From Sulfitobacter alexandrii (lineage in GTDB: Bacteria > Pseudomonadota > Alphaproteobacteria > Rhodobacterales > Rhodobacteraceae), in NCBI RefSeq assembly GCF_001886735.1, contig NZ_CP018076.1, forward strand, positions 1,178,001-1,242,000: a DNA stretch of 64,000 nt, written 5' to 3'. The first letter of the stretch is position 1. Each line of letters starts with the position of its first letter. Shown piece by piece: positions 7,772 through 16,821 of this stretch. The translations under genes were made by a program, and so were the position numbers. The notes beneath the pieces are model-generated. The model did not search any database. It was not told the origin of the DNA and saw only the letters and a list, made by a program, of their open reading frames with translations.

Positions 7772-8812
7772 TCACTCCTCGAAAAAGTTCATGCCGCTGC
7801 CGGGCTTGCGGTCCGACGGGGTGCTGTCCGATACCGCGAAGAACGGCAGCGTCTCGCGCAGCCCCGACCGGTAGGAGACATGCATCTCGAACGAGACTTC
7901 CTGCGGCAGCGCCTCGTCCGCGACGTGAAGGGCGACCGCGCCGCTGCCCTCGGGCGTATCAAGGGGTTCGATGCGCACCAGCCGCGCGCCCTCACCGGAG
8001 ACTTCGACGGCGGCATCGGATTCGAGCAGGGCAACCCGGTGCGTGGTGCCGGTCTTGATCCCTTCGCCCATTTTCGCAACGAGGTCCTCGATCTCCCATG
8101 CAGGGGCCGCGTTGCGCGCGAGATCGGCCAGAAGGGGGCCGAACGTCTTGGCATAGACCTTGCGCAGCTGGGCCCAGCTTTCCACCTCGCGCAGCTTGAC
8201 CCGCTGGGGGCGCGCGCCGCGATTGATGGTCTCGGGCTTGTCCTGCAGCGGATCGCCGTCGTCCTTCGGCTTTTGTGAGGGCCGCACGAGGGTGGAGGAG
8301 ATCCGGCCCCTTGCCTTTTCCATGTCGTCTGGCAGCCCTTCGATGGGCAGCGGCAGCTGTCCGGTCTGGGCGGCCATCTCGCCATCCTCGGTTTCGCCGA
8401 CGTAGGACAGCGCATCGACCTTGAAGATGCGGGCGACCTTGCCGCCCTTTTCCTCTGCCGCCGCCGCGATCTGCCGGCTTGGCGGTTCCCGGTCGAGCGA
8501 CCAGTGGGCGATGGGGTGGTCGTGCCCCTTGCTTGCCGCGATGATGAAGCCGGTATCGGCAGGCATCGCCATCTTGCCGCCGCGGTCGCCGCGACCGGTG
8601 ATGGCGGCGGGGCGATCCTCCCCGCGGCCCAGGTCGACCGCGAACTCGTAATAGGCGACCTCGTCGAGGTCGGGGCGGAACAAGGCCGTGACCTGCGGCA
8701 TCAGGCGTGCCCGGCCGCCCGTGGGGTCCATTTCCGTACCCCTGACGGTTTCGAGCAGTTGTGCCGCACGGCGCCTGATCGCCGTGGGGACTTCTTCAAT
8801 ATGAATTTGCAT
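7772..8812 (-). CDS. Unknown protein, possible propeptide/inhibitor partner of the downstream peptidase
   Basis: A 346-residue soluble protein with no signal peptide. The start at 8812 follows GGGAG seven bases upstream. I do not recognise the family firmly. Residues ~43-115 (with FRPDLDEVAYYEFAVD and later TGFIIAASKGHDHPIAHWSL) resemble the beta-rich propeptide/inhibitor domain of C10 peptidases, whose pattern is an aromatic strand, then GF-I-V-S and a P-V-L-A-Y strand. Residues ~185-225 are a polar, Pro/Lys-rich linker, and 225-346 form another mixed domain ending in an acidic tail. It precedes the peptidase by 5 bp, so the two are surely co-transcribed. The partner idea is inference from context and weak pattern. 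Confidence 0.45.
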   Translation of the reverse strand: MQIHIEEVPTAIRRRAAQLLETVRGTEMDPTGGRARLMPQVTALFRPDLDEVAYYEFAVDLGRGEDRPAAITGRGDRGGKMAMPADTGFIIAASKGHDHPIAHWSLDREPPSRQIAAAAEEKGGKVARIFKVDALSYVGETEDGEMAAQTGQLPLPIEGLPDDMEKARGRISSTLVRPSQKPKDDGDPLQDKPETINRGARPQRVKLREVESWAQLRKVYAKTFGPLLADLARNAAPAWEIEDLVAKMGEGIKTGTTHRVALLESDAAVEVSGEGARLVRIEPLDTPEGSGAVALHVADEALPQEVSFEMHVSYRSGLRETLPFFAVSDSTPSDRKPGSGMNFFEE

Positions 8813-8951
8813 CTGTTTGCTCCCTTGAATGAAAGGGGCGCCTGGAAATATCTCGGCATACGCGATGCCCGCGCCCCGGGATACCATCAACCGGGACTAG
8901 AATTTCGCCAAGTACGGGAATCCTTACCCGTTTTCCGCGGGTGCAGCGAAA

Positions 8952-8975
8952 CGGCCCGAAGTCAACTTCGGGCCG
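8952..8975 (-). terminator. Hairpin terminator after hom
   Basis: A perfect 10-bp stem (8952-8961 with 8966-8975) with a four-base loop, followed on the minus strand by TTT. It lies 47 bp after the hom stop and ends the hom transcript before the two-gene cassette. Confidence 0.65.
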
Positions 8976-9021
8976 CAGATGCTTGTTTTGAAATGGATTT
9001 GTGGAGAGCGGCTCGCGCCGG

Positions 9022-10308
9022 TCAGACTTCCTCGATCCGCAGGGCGACAGGTGCGCCAGCCATCACGCCGGTGCCGTCCATCGCGGCGATGGCGCGTTCG
9101 AGATCGGCAGGTATCGTCCGGTGGGTCACGATCAGCACCGGGGCCGAGGCCGCGTCGTGTTCGTACTGGCGCATCCGGTTGATGCTGACGCCCGCCTCGC
9201 CGAGGACCGTGGCGATCTTGGCGAGGGCGCCGGGTTTGTCCACCAGCGCCATCCGCAGGTAGTAGGGGGCCGGTGTCTTGGACTGGGCCGATTTGGCCTG
9301 CACCAGCGTGGTCGCGGGCTGGCCGAAGACCGGCAGCCACACGCCCCGCGCGATGTCGCAGACATCGGCCATCACGGCACTGGCGGTGGGCCCTTCGCCG
9401 GCCCCGGCGCCGCGGAGCACGATCTGGCCGACGGCGTCCCCTTCGAGCACCACCATGTTGGTGCCGCCGTCCAGTTGTCCGAGCGGCGAACTGTCCGGCA
9501 CGAGGCAGGGCTGCATGCGCTGTTCCAGCCCGCGCCCGGTTTTCTGGGCAACGCCCAGAAGCTTGATCTTGTAGCCCATGTCGGCGGCGGCGCGGATGTC
9601 CTCGATGGTGACCCGTTCGATCCCCTCAAGCTGAATGCCGTGGAAATCGACCTGTGCGCCGAACGCGATGCTGGACAGGATCGCCAGCTTGTGCGCCGCG
9701 TCGATGCCGCCTACGTCCAATTGCGGATCGGCTTCGAGATAGCCGAGCGCATCCGCCTCGGCGAAGATGTCCTGATAGGTCTGGCCGGCGCTTTCCATCC
9801 GCGTGAGGATGTAGTTGCACGAGCCGTTCATCACGCCCATAACCCGCGTGATGCCATTGCCCGCCAACCCTTCCAGCAGGGTCTTCACCACGGGGATGCC
9901 CCCGGCGACGGCCGCTTCGTAGCGCAGGCTCAGGCCCTGTGCCTCGGCCAGTTCGGCCAGAGCCTGACCATGGATCGCAAGCATCGCCTTGTTGGCGGTC
10001 ACGACGTGTTTACCCGCCTTCAGCGCGGCCTCCGTTGCGGCCTTGGCCGGGCCGTCGGACCCGCCCATCAGTTCCACGAAAACATCCACGTCGTCCCGGG
10101 TGGCCAGCGTGACCGGATCGTCTTCCCAGTCATATCCTTTCAAGCTGACGCCACGGTCGCGGTCGCGGGTGCGGGCGGATACCGCCGACACGCTGATCTT
10201 GCGCCCCGTGCGCGCTTCGAGCAGAGCCGCCTGTTGCCGGATGATGCGCAGAACGCCGACGCCGACCGTGCCCAGACCGGCGATACCAAGGCGAAGGGTG
10301 TCAGACAT
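9022..10308 (-). CDS. hom: Homoserine dehydrogenase with ACT domain
   Basis: A 428-residue monofunctional homoserine dehydrogenase that reduces aspartate-4-semialdehyde to homoserine for Thr and Met synthesis. The N terminus has the Rossmann motif GIAGLGTVGVGV, then VTANKAMLA, the substrate block AAVAGGIPVVKTLLEGL, NGSCNYILTRM, and the catalytic region ADPQLDVGGIDAAHKLAIL with its Lys. A C-terminal ACT domain (from about residue 350, VDKPGALAKIATVLGEAG) suggests threonine feedback. AGGA is eight bases before the ATG at 10308. A terminator follows. Its product feeds metZ at 41.6 kb. Confidence 0.95.
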   Translation of the reverse strand: MSDTLRLGIAGLGTVGVGVLRIIRQQAALLEARTGRKISVSAVSARTRDRDRGVSLKGYDWEDDPVTLATRDDVDVFVELMGGSDGPAKAATEAALKAGKHVVTANKAMLAIHGQALAELAEAQGLSLRYEAAVAGGIPVVKTLLEGLAGNGITRVMGVMNGSCNYILTRMESAGQTYQDIFAEADALGYLEADPQLDVGGIDAAHKLAILSSIAFGAQVDFHGIQLEGIERVTIEDIRAAADMGYKIKLLGVAQKTGRGLEQRMQPCLVPDSSPLGQLDGGTNMVVLEGDAVGQIVLRGAGAGEGPTASAVMADVCDIARGVWLPVFGQPATTLVQAKSAQSKTPAPYYLRMALVDKPGALAKIATVLGEAGVSINRMRQYEHDAASAPVLIVTHRTIPADLERAIAAMDGTGVMAGAPVALRIEEV

Positions 10309-10389
10309 GGGCGGGATCCTTTGGCTGGGGGGAAGAGACGGTTTTGCCGCGATGTAGCCGTTTCGATGGTCGCGTGCAACGCGCGAGAC

Positions 10390-10680
10390 CTATTGCAGGC
10401 CCTCTGCCAGCCGCTGGCGTTCCCGGCCCGTGAGCACCGAGCCCCGCAGCCGGGCGGCGCGGGCGCGCAGCCGCGCCACGCGCGCCTCCAACTGGGCCTG
10501 GGTGGCGCCGGCATCCACGCGGCCCGCCGTCGCCTGTGCCAATACCGGCTCCAGCGGCACAAGGTCGGGATATTCCGAAGCGGCCAGTTCCGGCGACACG
10601 GTCCTGTCCAGTTCGGGAAACTGGGTGCAGGCCGCAAGGCCACCGGCAGCCAACAGGACGATGAGGGCGCGAATGCTCAT
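10390..10680 (-). CDS. Small lipoprotein, unknown function
   Basis: A 96-residue precursor with signal MSIRALIVLLAAGGLAAC, where LAAC is a good lipobox; the mature part is about 78 residues. After TQFPELDRTVSPELA it is dominated by an Ala/Arg/Leu helix (residues ~60-95) that could form a coiled coil. The start at 10680 is the only one that gives a proper signal peptide. It lies divergently from the TetR gene and just upstream of hom in the same direction, with an 81-bp gap. No family recognised. Confidence 0.65.
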   Translation of the reverse strand: MSIRALIVLLAAGGLAACTQFPELDRTVSPELAASEYPDLVPLEPVLAQATAGRVDAGATQAQLEARVARLRARAARLRGSVLTGRERQRLAEGLQ

Positions 10681-10757
10681 GCGGACTTTCTTGCACCAGC
10701 GCGTTTCACGGCGCAAGCGGGCTTTGCTTTTGAACAAGGGTTCATTAGTCAGGTGCC

Positions 10758-11345
10758 ATGGCACGTACCGCAGGTTCACATTCCGACATTACCGGCCCCA
10801 AGGTCCGCGCGGCAGCGCAGAAGCTGTTCGCCCGCGGCGGCTATGCGGCGGTGTCCATGCGGGCCATCGCGGCCGAGGTGGGCGTGCAGGTCGGGGCGCT
10901 TTACAACTATACGCCCGACAAGCAGACGCTGCTTTTCGAACTGATGCGCGACCATCTGGAAGAGCTGCTGACGGCGCTTCCAGTCCCGGCGGGCGACGCG
11001 CTGGCACAGCTTGAAACCTTCGTGTCTTTCCACATCCGCTTTCACGCGGACCGGCCCGATGCGGTCTTTATCGCCTATATGGAGCTGCGCAACCTCGACG
11101 AGGAAAACTTCATCACGGTCGAGGCGTTGCGCCGCAGGTACGAAGACCGGCTGGAGAATATTCTGCGCGCGGGCGTCGACAGCGGTGCCTTCGCGGTGCA
11201 GGACACCAAGATCGTGACGCTGGCGCTCATCGCCATGCTGACGGGCGTCAACACGTGGTTCCGCGAAAGCGGCCGGCTGTCACTGGACGAGGTCGTGGCG
11301 CAGTACTGGGACATGGTCCGCAAGGCGGTGGGCCACACCGCCTGA
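10758..11345 (+). CDS. TetR/AcrR-family transcriptional regulator
   Basis: A 195-residue regulator. The N-terminal helix-turn-helix (residues ~12-58) has the usual TetR pattern: AAQKLFARGGYAAVSMRAIA then EVGVQVGALYNYTPDKQTLL. The C-terminal region (60-195) is a helical ligand/dimer domain of the type found in KstR2-like regulators of lipid or acyl-CoA metabolism, though this is only a weak resemblance. It is divergent from the lipoprotein gene (77-bp shared promoter region) and converges on the pirin gene. Target and ligand unknown. Confidence 0.85.
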   Translation: MARTAGSHSDITGPKVRAAAQKLFARGGYAAVSMRAIAAEVGVQVGALYNYTPDKQTLLFELMRDHLEELLTALPVPAGDALAQLETFVSFHIRFHADRPDAVFIAYMELRNLDEENFITVEALRRRYEDRLENILRAGVDSGAFAVQDTKIVTLALIAMLTGVNTWFRESGRLSLDEVVAQYWDMVRKAVGHTA

Positions 11346-11353
11346 CGGGGGAG

Positions 11354-11374
11354 GGGTGGGCCGCGTGCCCACCC
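11354..11374. terminator. Hairpin between convergent tetR and pirin genes
   Basis: An 8-bp stem GGGTGGGC/GCCCACCC with a five-base loop lies in the 35-bp gap between the two convergent genes. It can serve both directions, although no long T tract follows on either side. Confidence 0.45.
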
Positions 11375-11380
11375 TGCGGG

Positions 11381-12292
11381 TCAGTGTGCGGGCCGGATGA
11401 ACTTGCCGTTTCGCAGGTCGGCAAAGGCTTGTTCCAGCTCGGCGCGGGTGTTCATCACGATGGGTCCGTGCCAGGCGACCGGCTCTTCGATGGGCGCGCC
11501 GGAAATCAGCAGGAAGCGCACGCCTTCCTCGCCCGCCTGCACCGTCACCTCGTCGCCGGTGCCGAACCGGATCAGCGTGCGGTCACCGCTGAGATCGCGG
11601 ATGTTCACCTCTTCGCCCGCGACTTCCTTTTCCAGCAGCACGCCCGACGGGGCCGACGCATCGGCAAAGGCGCCGGCACCTTGGAAAATATAGGCGAACG
11701 CGCGGCGGTAGGTATCGATCCGGAAGGTCTTCTTCACGCCCGCAGGCACCGTGATGTCAAGGTATTGCGGATCGGCGGCGATGCCGTCCACCGGGCCGGT
11801 CTTGCCCCAGAAGTTGCCGGTAATCACCTTGACCCGCGTACCGTCGTCGTCCGTCACGACCGGGATATCCGCCGACGTCACGTCCTGATAGCGCGGCGCG
11901 GTCATCTTCTGCGCGGAGGGCAGGTTGCCCCAAAGCTGGAAGCCATGCATCTGACCGCGGGCGTTTCCGGCGGGCATCTCCTGATGCAGGATGCCCGACC
12001 CGGCGGTCATCCACTGCACGTCGCCCGCGCCCAGCGTGCCGGTGTTGCCCAGTGAATCGCCGTGTTCCACCGTACCTTCCAGCACGTAGGTAATGGTTTC
12101 GATCCCGCGGTGGGGATGCCAGGGGAAACCCTTTTCGAAATCCTCGGGGCGTTCGTTGCGGAAGTCGTCGAACAGCAGGAACGGGTCCAGTTCCGACGGG
12201 TCCTGAAAGCCGAAGGCGCGGTGCAGTTTCACGCCGGCCCCTTCGAGGGTGGGGATCGCACGGCGGGTTTCTAGGGTAGGTCTGAGGGACAT
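11381..12292 (-). CDS. Pirin family protein
   Basis: A 303-residue bicupin. The N-terminal cupin carries the pirin metal motif: FPWHPHRGIETITYVLEG with two His, VEHGDSLGN, then MTAGSGILHQEMP. The C-terminal cupin ends with ISGAPIEEPVAWHGPIVMN, typical of YhhW/YhaK-like pirins, some of which are quercetin dioxygenases while others modulate enzymes. AGGAG seven bases before the ATG fixes the start at 12292. Divergent from the haem-motif protein gene across 206 bp. The cellular role is not predictable from sequence. Confidence 0.9.
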   Translation of the reverse strand: MSLRPTLETRRAIPTLEGAGVKLHRAFGFQDPSELDPFLLFDDFRNERPEDFEKGFPWHPHRGIETITYVLEGTVEHGDSLGNTGTLGAGDVQWMTAGSGILHQEMPAGNARGQMHGFQLWGNLPSAQKMTAPRYQDVTSADIPVVTDDDGTRVKVITGNFWGKTGPVDGIAADPQYLDITVPAGVKKTFRIDTYRRAFAYIFQGAGAFADASAPSGVLLEKEVAGEEVNIRDLSGDRTLIRFGTGDEVTVQAGEEGVRFLLISGAPIEEPVAWHGPIVMNTRAELEQAFADLRNGKFIRPAH

Positions 12293-12498
12293 GATCGGTC
12301 TCCTGTGACTGGTATGCCCGTGGGATATAGGAGCGGGCGGGCCGCGCACAATGCCGGCCGCCGCGCGGTCCCTGTGCATTTCTGCAAAGGCCCCGACCGC
12401 CGATCACCCGCTTGGCGAGAATCACCCTTTCGTGTCACGCTGGGATTTTTAGCAGGTATTTCGGTTCTTCATTCATTTCTTGCGCAAGGATTCCGTTC

Positions 12499-13941
12499 AT
12501 GAAGCTCATTCATCCCACGCTGGCCCTCGGGCTTGCCCTTGGCGCCTCGGTCGCACTGGCGCAATACAAGCAGGATCATCTCTGTGTCGACGGGACCAAC
12601 CGGATCTGCAACATCCTGCCCGCCGATCTGGACGGGCTGGCGATAGGTGTTCAGGGATATACCCCCTCGACCGACCGCCGGAACGAGGACCAGGCCCAGC
12701 AGATCAACTTCGATTACTTCGGCTGGCAGAGCTTCGCGGCGCTCAACGCGCCGGCTGACGCCAGCGGCCGACCCATCGGCGTCATCGGAAGCGCCCCCGA
12801 GGCCCCGCGTGTCTGGGAAAGCTTTGCCGGCGTGGACGATGTTTTTCCCGGCAATGCCATCGTGCCCGACATCTGCGACGCCGGCGGACGCATGACGCTG
12901 GCGCGGACCTCCAAGGTGACGACGTCGAGCTTCATCCAGCCGATGACCCCCTATCCGCTGATCGACGCCGCGGGGAACTTCGTTTTGTACGATGTCCGGA
13001 TCAACGACGCCGCCGTCGGATACCTCGAGGAGAACGGGCTTACCACCAAGGCCGGGCAGCAGGCCTTTGCGGACGCGGGCGGTGTCTGGGACTTTCCGCG
13101 TGGCAAGGACGGCGTGGTCGGCGCGATCGAAGTCAAGACGTCATGGCGCCTGCTGGAGAACGGCGACAACCCGCTGGGGTATTTCACCCTGCCGGTCACC
13201 GTCGTGGTCGCGGCGGAAGACAGCGCCAGCGGCGCGCCGATGTGCCTGGAGGAGATCGCGGGCCTGACGGGCATGCACATCATGCAAAAGGTCGCGACAC
13301 CCGAGGAATTCGCCGAATTCTGGATCTGGGCGTCGTTCGAGCACGCCTCCAATGCGCCGCTCGCCAAGGGGGCGCCAATCTCGCAGATGGATGAGCAATC
13401 GACCCTGAAGAACCGCGAGCCCGCCGCGTCCTGCCCCATTCCGGACGATGCCGCCGGGCCCTATGCATTCTTCGATGCGGCCTGCACGGACGGTGGTGCG
13501 GCCTGCACGCCGAACGCACCACCGGTCGGCGCGGATTTCAAGTGGCAGGCGCAGATGCCCTACGGCGGCGCGTATCTCTTTGACGACCGTTTCGGCACGC
13601 AGGTCGTCCGGTGCTGGGATCTCTACGCGACGGGGCAGGAGGTGAACGCCCGGTTCAAGGCCGCGCTCGCCGGGACGATCTGGGAAAACTACGACCTCAT
13701 CGGTGTCCAGTGGGCCAACGACCACGGGGATTATTACGCGGAAAAGATGAAGCCCTTTGCCGCGCCCATCTACATGGTGAACTCGACGCTGGAGACGTAC
13801 CTGCAGATCAACCCGGTGCTGGATGCCCACGGAGGCCTGAACCGGGACAGGCCTTCTTCCTGCATCAACTGTCATGACATGGCGCGGGATGCGATCGGCA
13901 ACCACAGCAACTTCAGCTTCCTCGGGGGCTACGCCAAGTAG
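12499..13941 (+). CDS. Secreted protein with a single C-terminal c-type haem motif
   Basis: A 480-residue exported protein. The signal peptide is MKLIHPTLALGLALGASVALA, with AAGGA eight bases before the ATG at 12499. The bulk (residues 25-450) matches no family I can name; it holds YFGWQSFAALNAP, several Cys pairs (CDAG, CLEE, CPIP, CTDGGAACTP) and many aromatic residues. Close to the end, CINCH at 455-459 is a canonical c-type haem site. The haem thus sits within 25 residues of the C terminus, unlike ordinary small cytochromes. It is periplasmic by inference. It could be an oxidase- or dehydrogenase-like enzyme with a haem tail. No cytochrome partner gene lies nearby. Confidence 0.7.
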   Translation: MKLIHPTLALGLALGASVALAQYKQDHLCVDGTNRICNILPADLDGLAIGVQGYTPSTDRRNEDQAQQINFDYFGWQSFAALNAPADASGRPIGVIGSAPEAPRVWESFAGVDDVFPGNAIVPDICDAGGRMTLARTSKVTTSSFIQPMTPYPLIDAAGNFVLYDVRINDAAVGYLEENGLTTKAGQQAFADAGGVWDFPRGKDGVVGAIEVKTSWRLLENGDNPLGYFTLPVTVVVAAEDSASGAPMCLEEIAGLTGMHIMQKVATPEEFAEFWIWASFEHASNAPLAKGAPISQMDEQSTLKNREPAASCPIPDDAAGPYAFFDAACTDGGAACTPNAPPVGADFKWQAQMPYGGAYLFDDRFGTQVVRCWDLYATGQEVNARFKAALAGTIWENYDLIGVQWANDHGDYYAEKMKPFAAPIYMVNSTLETYLQINPVLDAHGGLNRDRPSSCINCHDMARDAIGNHSNFSFLGGYAK

Positions 13942-14024
13942 CCCGTTCCGGCCCAGGTCGCAATCAGGCGCGACAGGTCGCGTTCGCGGCCCGCTGATGG
14001 GTGGCACCGGGACAGGAGGATGGC

Positions 14025-14969
14025 ATGAAGGTCGGTTTCATCGGTTTGGGAAACGTCGGCGGCAAGCTGGCAGGCTCGCTGCTGCGCAACGGGGTGGCAT
14101 TGCATGTGCACGACCTGAACCCCGCGCTGGTGGCGCGGAAGGTCGAAAAGGGCGCCATCGCCGCCGCGGATCCCGCCGCGCTGATGCAGGCCTGCGACGT
14201 GGTTATCACCTGCCTGCCAAGCCCCGCCGCCTGCGCGGACGTCTTCGCGCAGATGCTGCCCCATATCGGGCCGGGCAAGGTCTGGATGGAAATGTCGACC
14301 ACGGACGCGGACCAGATCAAGGCCCATGCGGAGGCGGCCATCGCCCGGGGCGGGGAGGCGGTCGACTGCCCGGTGTCGGGCGGTTGCCACCGCGCGGATA
14401 CCGGCAACATCAGCATCTACGCGGGCTGCACGCGCCCCACCTTCGAAAAGGTGCTGCCGATCCTGACCCACATGGGCCGGCGGATCCTGCATGTGGGCGA
14501 CGTCGGTGTGTCCAGCACGCTGAAGGTGATGACCAACTATCTTGCCACGATCAACCTGCTGTCGCTGTGCGAGGCGCTCACGGTGATGAAGGCGGCGGGG
14601 ATGGATCTGGGCGTGACCTACGAAGCGATCGCCGCTTCCTCGGGCAACTCCTTCGTCCATGAGACCGAAAGTCAGCTGATCCTGTCGGGATCGCGGGATG
14701 TGAATTTCACCCTCGACCTCGTGCAGAAGGACGTCGGGCTGTTCCAGAAACTGGCCGACGATCACGGCGTGCCGCTGGAACTGTCGCCGCTGATGATCGA
14801 GATGCTGACCGATGGTCAGCGGCGATACGGCGTGACCGCGCAATCCGACCGCATGATCGAACGTCTCGAAGAGGCAACGGGCCTCAGCATCACGGCGCCC
14901 GGATTTCCCACCGAACTGGTGGACGACGAGCCCGAAGAGCGCGGCTACGAGGTGCCGGTGCGCCGATAG
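14025..14969 (+). CDS. NAD(P)-dependent beta-hydroxyacid dehydrogenase (3-hydroxyisobutyrate dehydrogenase family)
   Basis: A 314-residue oxidoreductase. It starts at once with the dinucleotide site MKVGFIGLGNVGGKLA, then ITCLPSP, the substrate block DCPVSGGCHRAD (usually DAPVSGG), and the catalytic Lys in LKVMTNYLATIN. These define the HIBADH / tartronate semialdehyde reductase family. The substitution A-to-C in the substrate block and the acidic C-terminal tail do not point to a specific substrate. AGGAGG six bases before the ATG sets the start at 14025. Convergent with the cold-shock gene across a shared terminator. Confidence 0.85.
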   Translation: MKVGFIGLGNVGGKLAGSLLRNGVALHVHDLNPALVARKVEKGAIAAADPAALMQACDVVITCLPSPAACADVFAQMLPHIGPGKVWMEMSTTDADQIKAHAEAAIARGGEAVDCPVSGGCHRADTGNISIYAGCTRPTFEKVLPILTHMGRRILHVGDVGVSSTLKVMTNYLATINLLSLCEALTVMKAAGMDLGVTYEAIAASSGNSFVHETESQLILSGSRDVNFTLDLVQKDVGLFQKLADDHGVPLELSPLMIEMLTDGQRRYGVTAQSDRMIERLEEATGLSITAPGFPTELVDDEPEERGYEVPVRR

Positions 14970-14985
14970 GGCCCCAAACGCAGAA

Positions 14986-15009
14986 CGCGGCCCCGGTCAG
15001 GGGGCCGCG
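14986..15009. terminator. Hairpin shared by convergent genes
   Basis: A perfect 9-bp stem CGCGGCCCC/GGGGCCGCG with a six-base loop lies between the dehydrogenase (+) and the cold-shock gene (-). It is GC-rich but lacks a clear T tract on either side. Confidence 0.5.
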
Positions 15010-15034
15010 CTCCGATGTCTTCGCGTGGTTCGGC

Positions 15035-15241
15035 TTATGCCAGTGCGAGGTTCGTCGCCGATTCGCGGCCGTCACGGCCGGCTTCGATGTCGAAGGTCAC
15101 TTTCTGGTCGTCTGCCAGGCCGGTCAGGCCGGCGCGCTCAACAGCGGAAATGTGCACGAACACATCTTTGCTGCCGCCGTCGGGCGCGATGAAGCCGAAG
15201 CCTTTTGTTGCGTTGAACCATTTTACGGTGCCAGTGGCCAT
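15035..15241 (-). CDS. Cold-shock protein (CspA family)
   Basis: A 68-residue single-domain RNA chaperone. RNP1 KGFGFI and RNP2 VFVHIS are intact, and [18 protein letters not shown] opens it as in CspA. It should bind single-stranded RNA and melt structure. The transcript probably has a leader of over 100 nt, as is common for csp genes, given the promoter-like sequence at 15365-15393. Several csp copies usually exist per genome, so this one is not necessarily cold-induced. Confidence 0.95.
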   Translation of the reverse strand: MATGTVKWFNATKGFGFIAPDGGSKDVFVHISAVERAGLTGLADDQKVTFDIEAGRDGRESATNLALA

Positions 15242-15364
15242 ATCCGTAGTCTCCGTTTTGGGGCTGTCCGCAGTATGCGACAGCGTGGCGTAGTCGGTCT
15301 GGATCGGGACTGAGCGCCGTGTGAGGGAGACAGTGGGTCGAAAAAGAATAACGTAAGCAACGTC

Positions 15365-15393
15365 CGTCTATCACAAAACACGACGAAAATCAA
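15365..15393 (-). promoter_or_regulatory. Candidate sigma-70-type promoter for the csp gene
   Basis: On the minus strand TTGATT (15388-15393) and TAGACG (15365-15370) are 17 bases apart, in an AT-rich stretch about 120-150 bp upstream of the csp start. This would give a long leader. Predicted from pattern only. Confidence 0.35.
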
Positions 15394-15447
15394 GTGTCGA
15401 TGACCTTCGCGCGCCCGATGTCACCCAGCGTCAGAGCGCGGATTTCC

Positions 15448-16821
15448 TCAGCAGTTCGGGACGTTCACGGCAAGGCCGCCGAGCGAGGTTTCCTTGTACT
15501 TTTCCGACATGTCCGCGCCGGTCTGGCGCATCGTCTCGATACAGGCATCGAGGGGGACGAGGTGCGTTCCGTCGCCGCGCAACGCAAGGGAGGCCGCGGA
15601 AACCGCCTTGATCGCTCCCAGCCCGTTACGTTCGATGCAGGGCACCTGCACCAGTCCCTTGACCGGATCGCACGTCATGCCGAGATGGTGTTCCAGCGCG
15701 ATCTCGGCGGCGTTCTCGATTTGCTCCGGCGTGCCGCCCATCACGGCGCACAGACCGGCGGCTGACATGGCGGCGGCGCTCCCGACCTCGGCCTGACAGC
15801 CCGCTTCCGCACCGGAAATGGAGGCGTTGAACTTGACTAGTCCGCCGATGGCGGCTGCGGTCAGCAGGAAATCCTCAATATGCGCCTCCGAGGCGCCGGG
15901 CACGTGGTCGAGGTAGTATCGCAAGGTGGCCGGCATGACCCCGGCGGCCCCGTTGGTGGGGGCGGTGACAACCTGGCCACCTGCCGCGTTCTCCTCGTTC
16001 ACGGCCATGGCGTAGACGCTCATCCAGTCGTTGATCGTGTGCGGCGCGCGCTGGTTCTGGCCGCGTTCGGCCTGAAGGGCGTCGTGGATACCCTTGGCGC
16101 GGCGTCTGACGTTGAGCCCGCCTGGCAAGGTGCCGTCGGTGGTCAGACCCCTGTCGATGCAGTCGTTCATCACCTGCCACAGCCGTTTCGCACCTTCGCG
16201 CAGATGGATCTCGCCGTTGCGGGAAATCTCGTTGGCGCGCTTCATCTGCGCGATGCTTTTGCCCGAGGCGCGGGCCATTTCCAGCATCTCGGCGGCGGAT
16301 TTGAAGGGGTAGGGCACGGGGTCGCCCTCTTCGGTGTTGCGCCCGGCTGCCAGTTCGGCTTCGGTCATCACGAAACCGCCGCCGATGGAATAGAAGGTCT
16401 CTCGCAGTGTCACGTCGCCCTGGGCGTCTCGTGCCATCAGCATCATGCCATTGGCGTGGCCCGCGAGTTTCGTGTCGTAGTCAAAGACCATGTCCGCGCC
16501 CGGATCGAAGTGCAGCGGCGGCAGCCCGTCGACCTCGATGGTGTGGGTCTTGGCGATCTGCGCAAGCACGGCTTCGGCCCTGTCGTGGTCATAGGCCTGC
16601 GGCGTGAACCCGGCGAGCCCGAGGATCGTCGCGCGGTCGGTCGCGTGGCCGACCCCGGTAAAGGCGAGGCTCCCGTGGAGCGAGGCGCGCAGCCCGGCAA
16701 AACGGAAAGGCGACGCGCGCATCATGTCGAGAAAGCGTCCGGCGGCGACCATCGGCCCCATCGTGTGCGAGGACGAGGGGCCGATGCCGACCTTGAACAT
16801 GTCGAAAACGGAAAGAAACAT
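15448..16821 (-). CDS. sdaA: L-serine ammonia-lyase (iron-sulfur type)
   Basis: A 457-residue one-chain L-serine dehydratase that deaminates L-serine to pyruvate. The beta-domain opens with [20 protein letters not shown], the family signature. The alpha-domain has [15 protein letters not shown], the cluster Cys in [18 protein letters not shown], and two more Cys in [18 protein letters not shown], the ligands for an oxygen-sensitive [4Fe-4S] cluster. Length fits the E. coli SdaA class. The start at 16821 overlaps the GST stop by one base (TGATG), so translation is coupled to the GST gene upstream. Confidence 0.95.
   Translation of the reverse strand: MFLSVFDMFKVGIGPSSSHTMGPMVAAGRFLDMMRASPFRFAGLRASLHGSLAFTGVGHATDRATILGLAGFTPQAYDHDRAEAVLAQIAKTHTIEVDGLPPLHFDPGADMVFDYDTKLAGHANGMMLMARDAQGDVTLRETFYSIGGGFVMTEAELAAGRNTEEGDPVPYPFKSAAEMLEMARASGKSIAQMKRANEISRNGEIHLREGAKRLWQVMNDCIDRGLTTDGTLPGGLNVRRRAKGIHDALQAERGQNQRAPHTINDWMSVYAMAVNEENAAGGQVVTAPTNGAAGVMPATLRYYLDHVPGASEAHIEDFLLTAAAIGGLVKFNASISGAEAGCQAEVGSAAAMSAAGLCAVMGGTPEQIENAAEIALEHHLGMTCDPVKGLVQVPCIERNGLGAIKAVSAASLALRGDGTHLVPLDACIETMRQTGADMSEKYKETSLGGLAVNVPNC

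Noticed and set aside
9001-10944. A 647-codon plus-strand frame over hom and the lipoprotein gene
   Set aside because: It crosses the antisense of two clear genes and ends inside tetR. No sign of coding selection.
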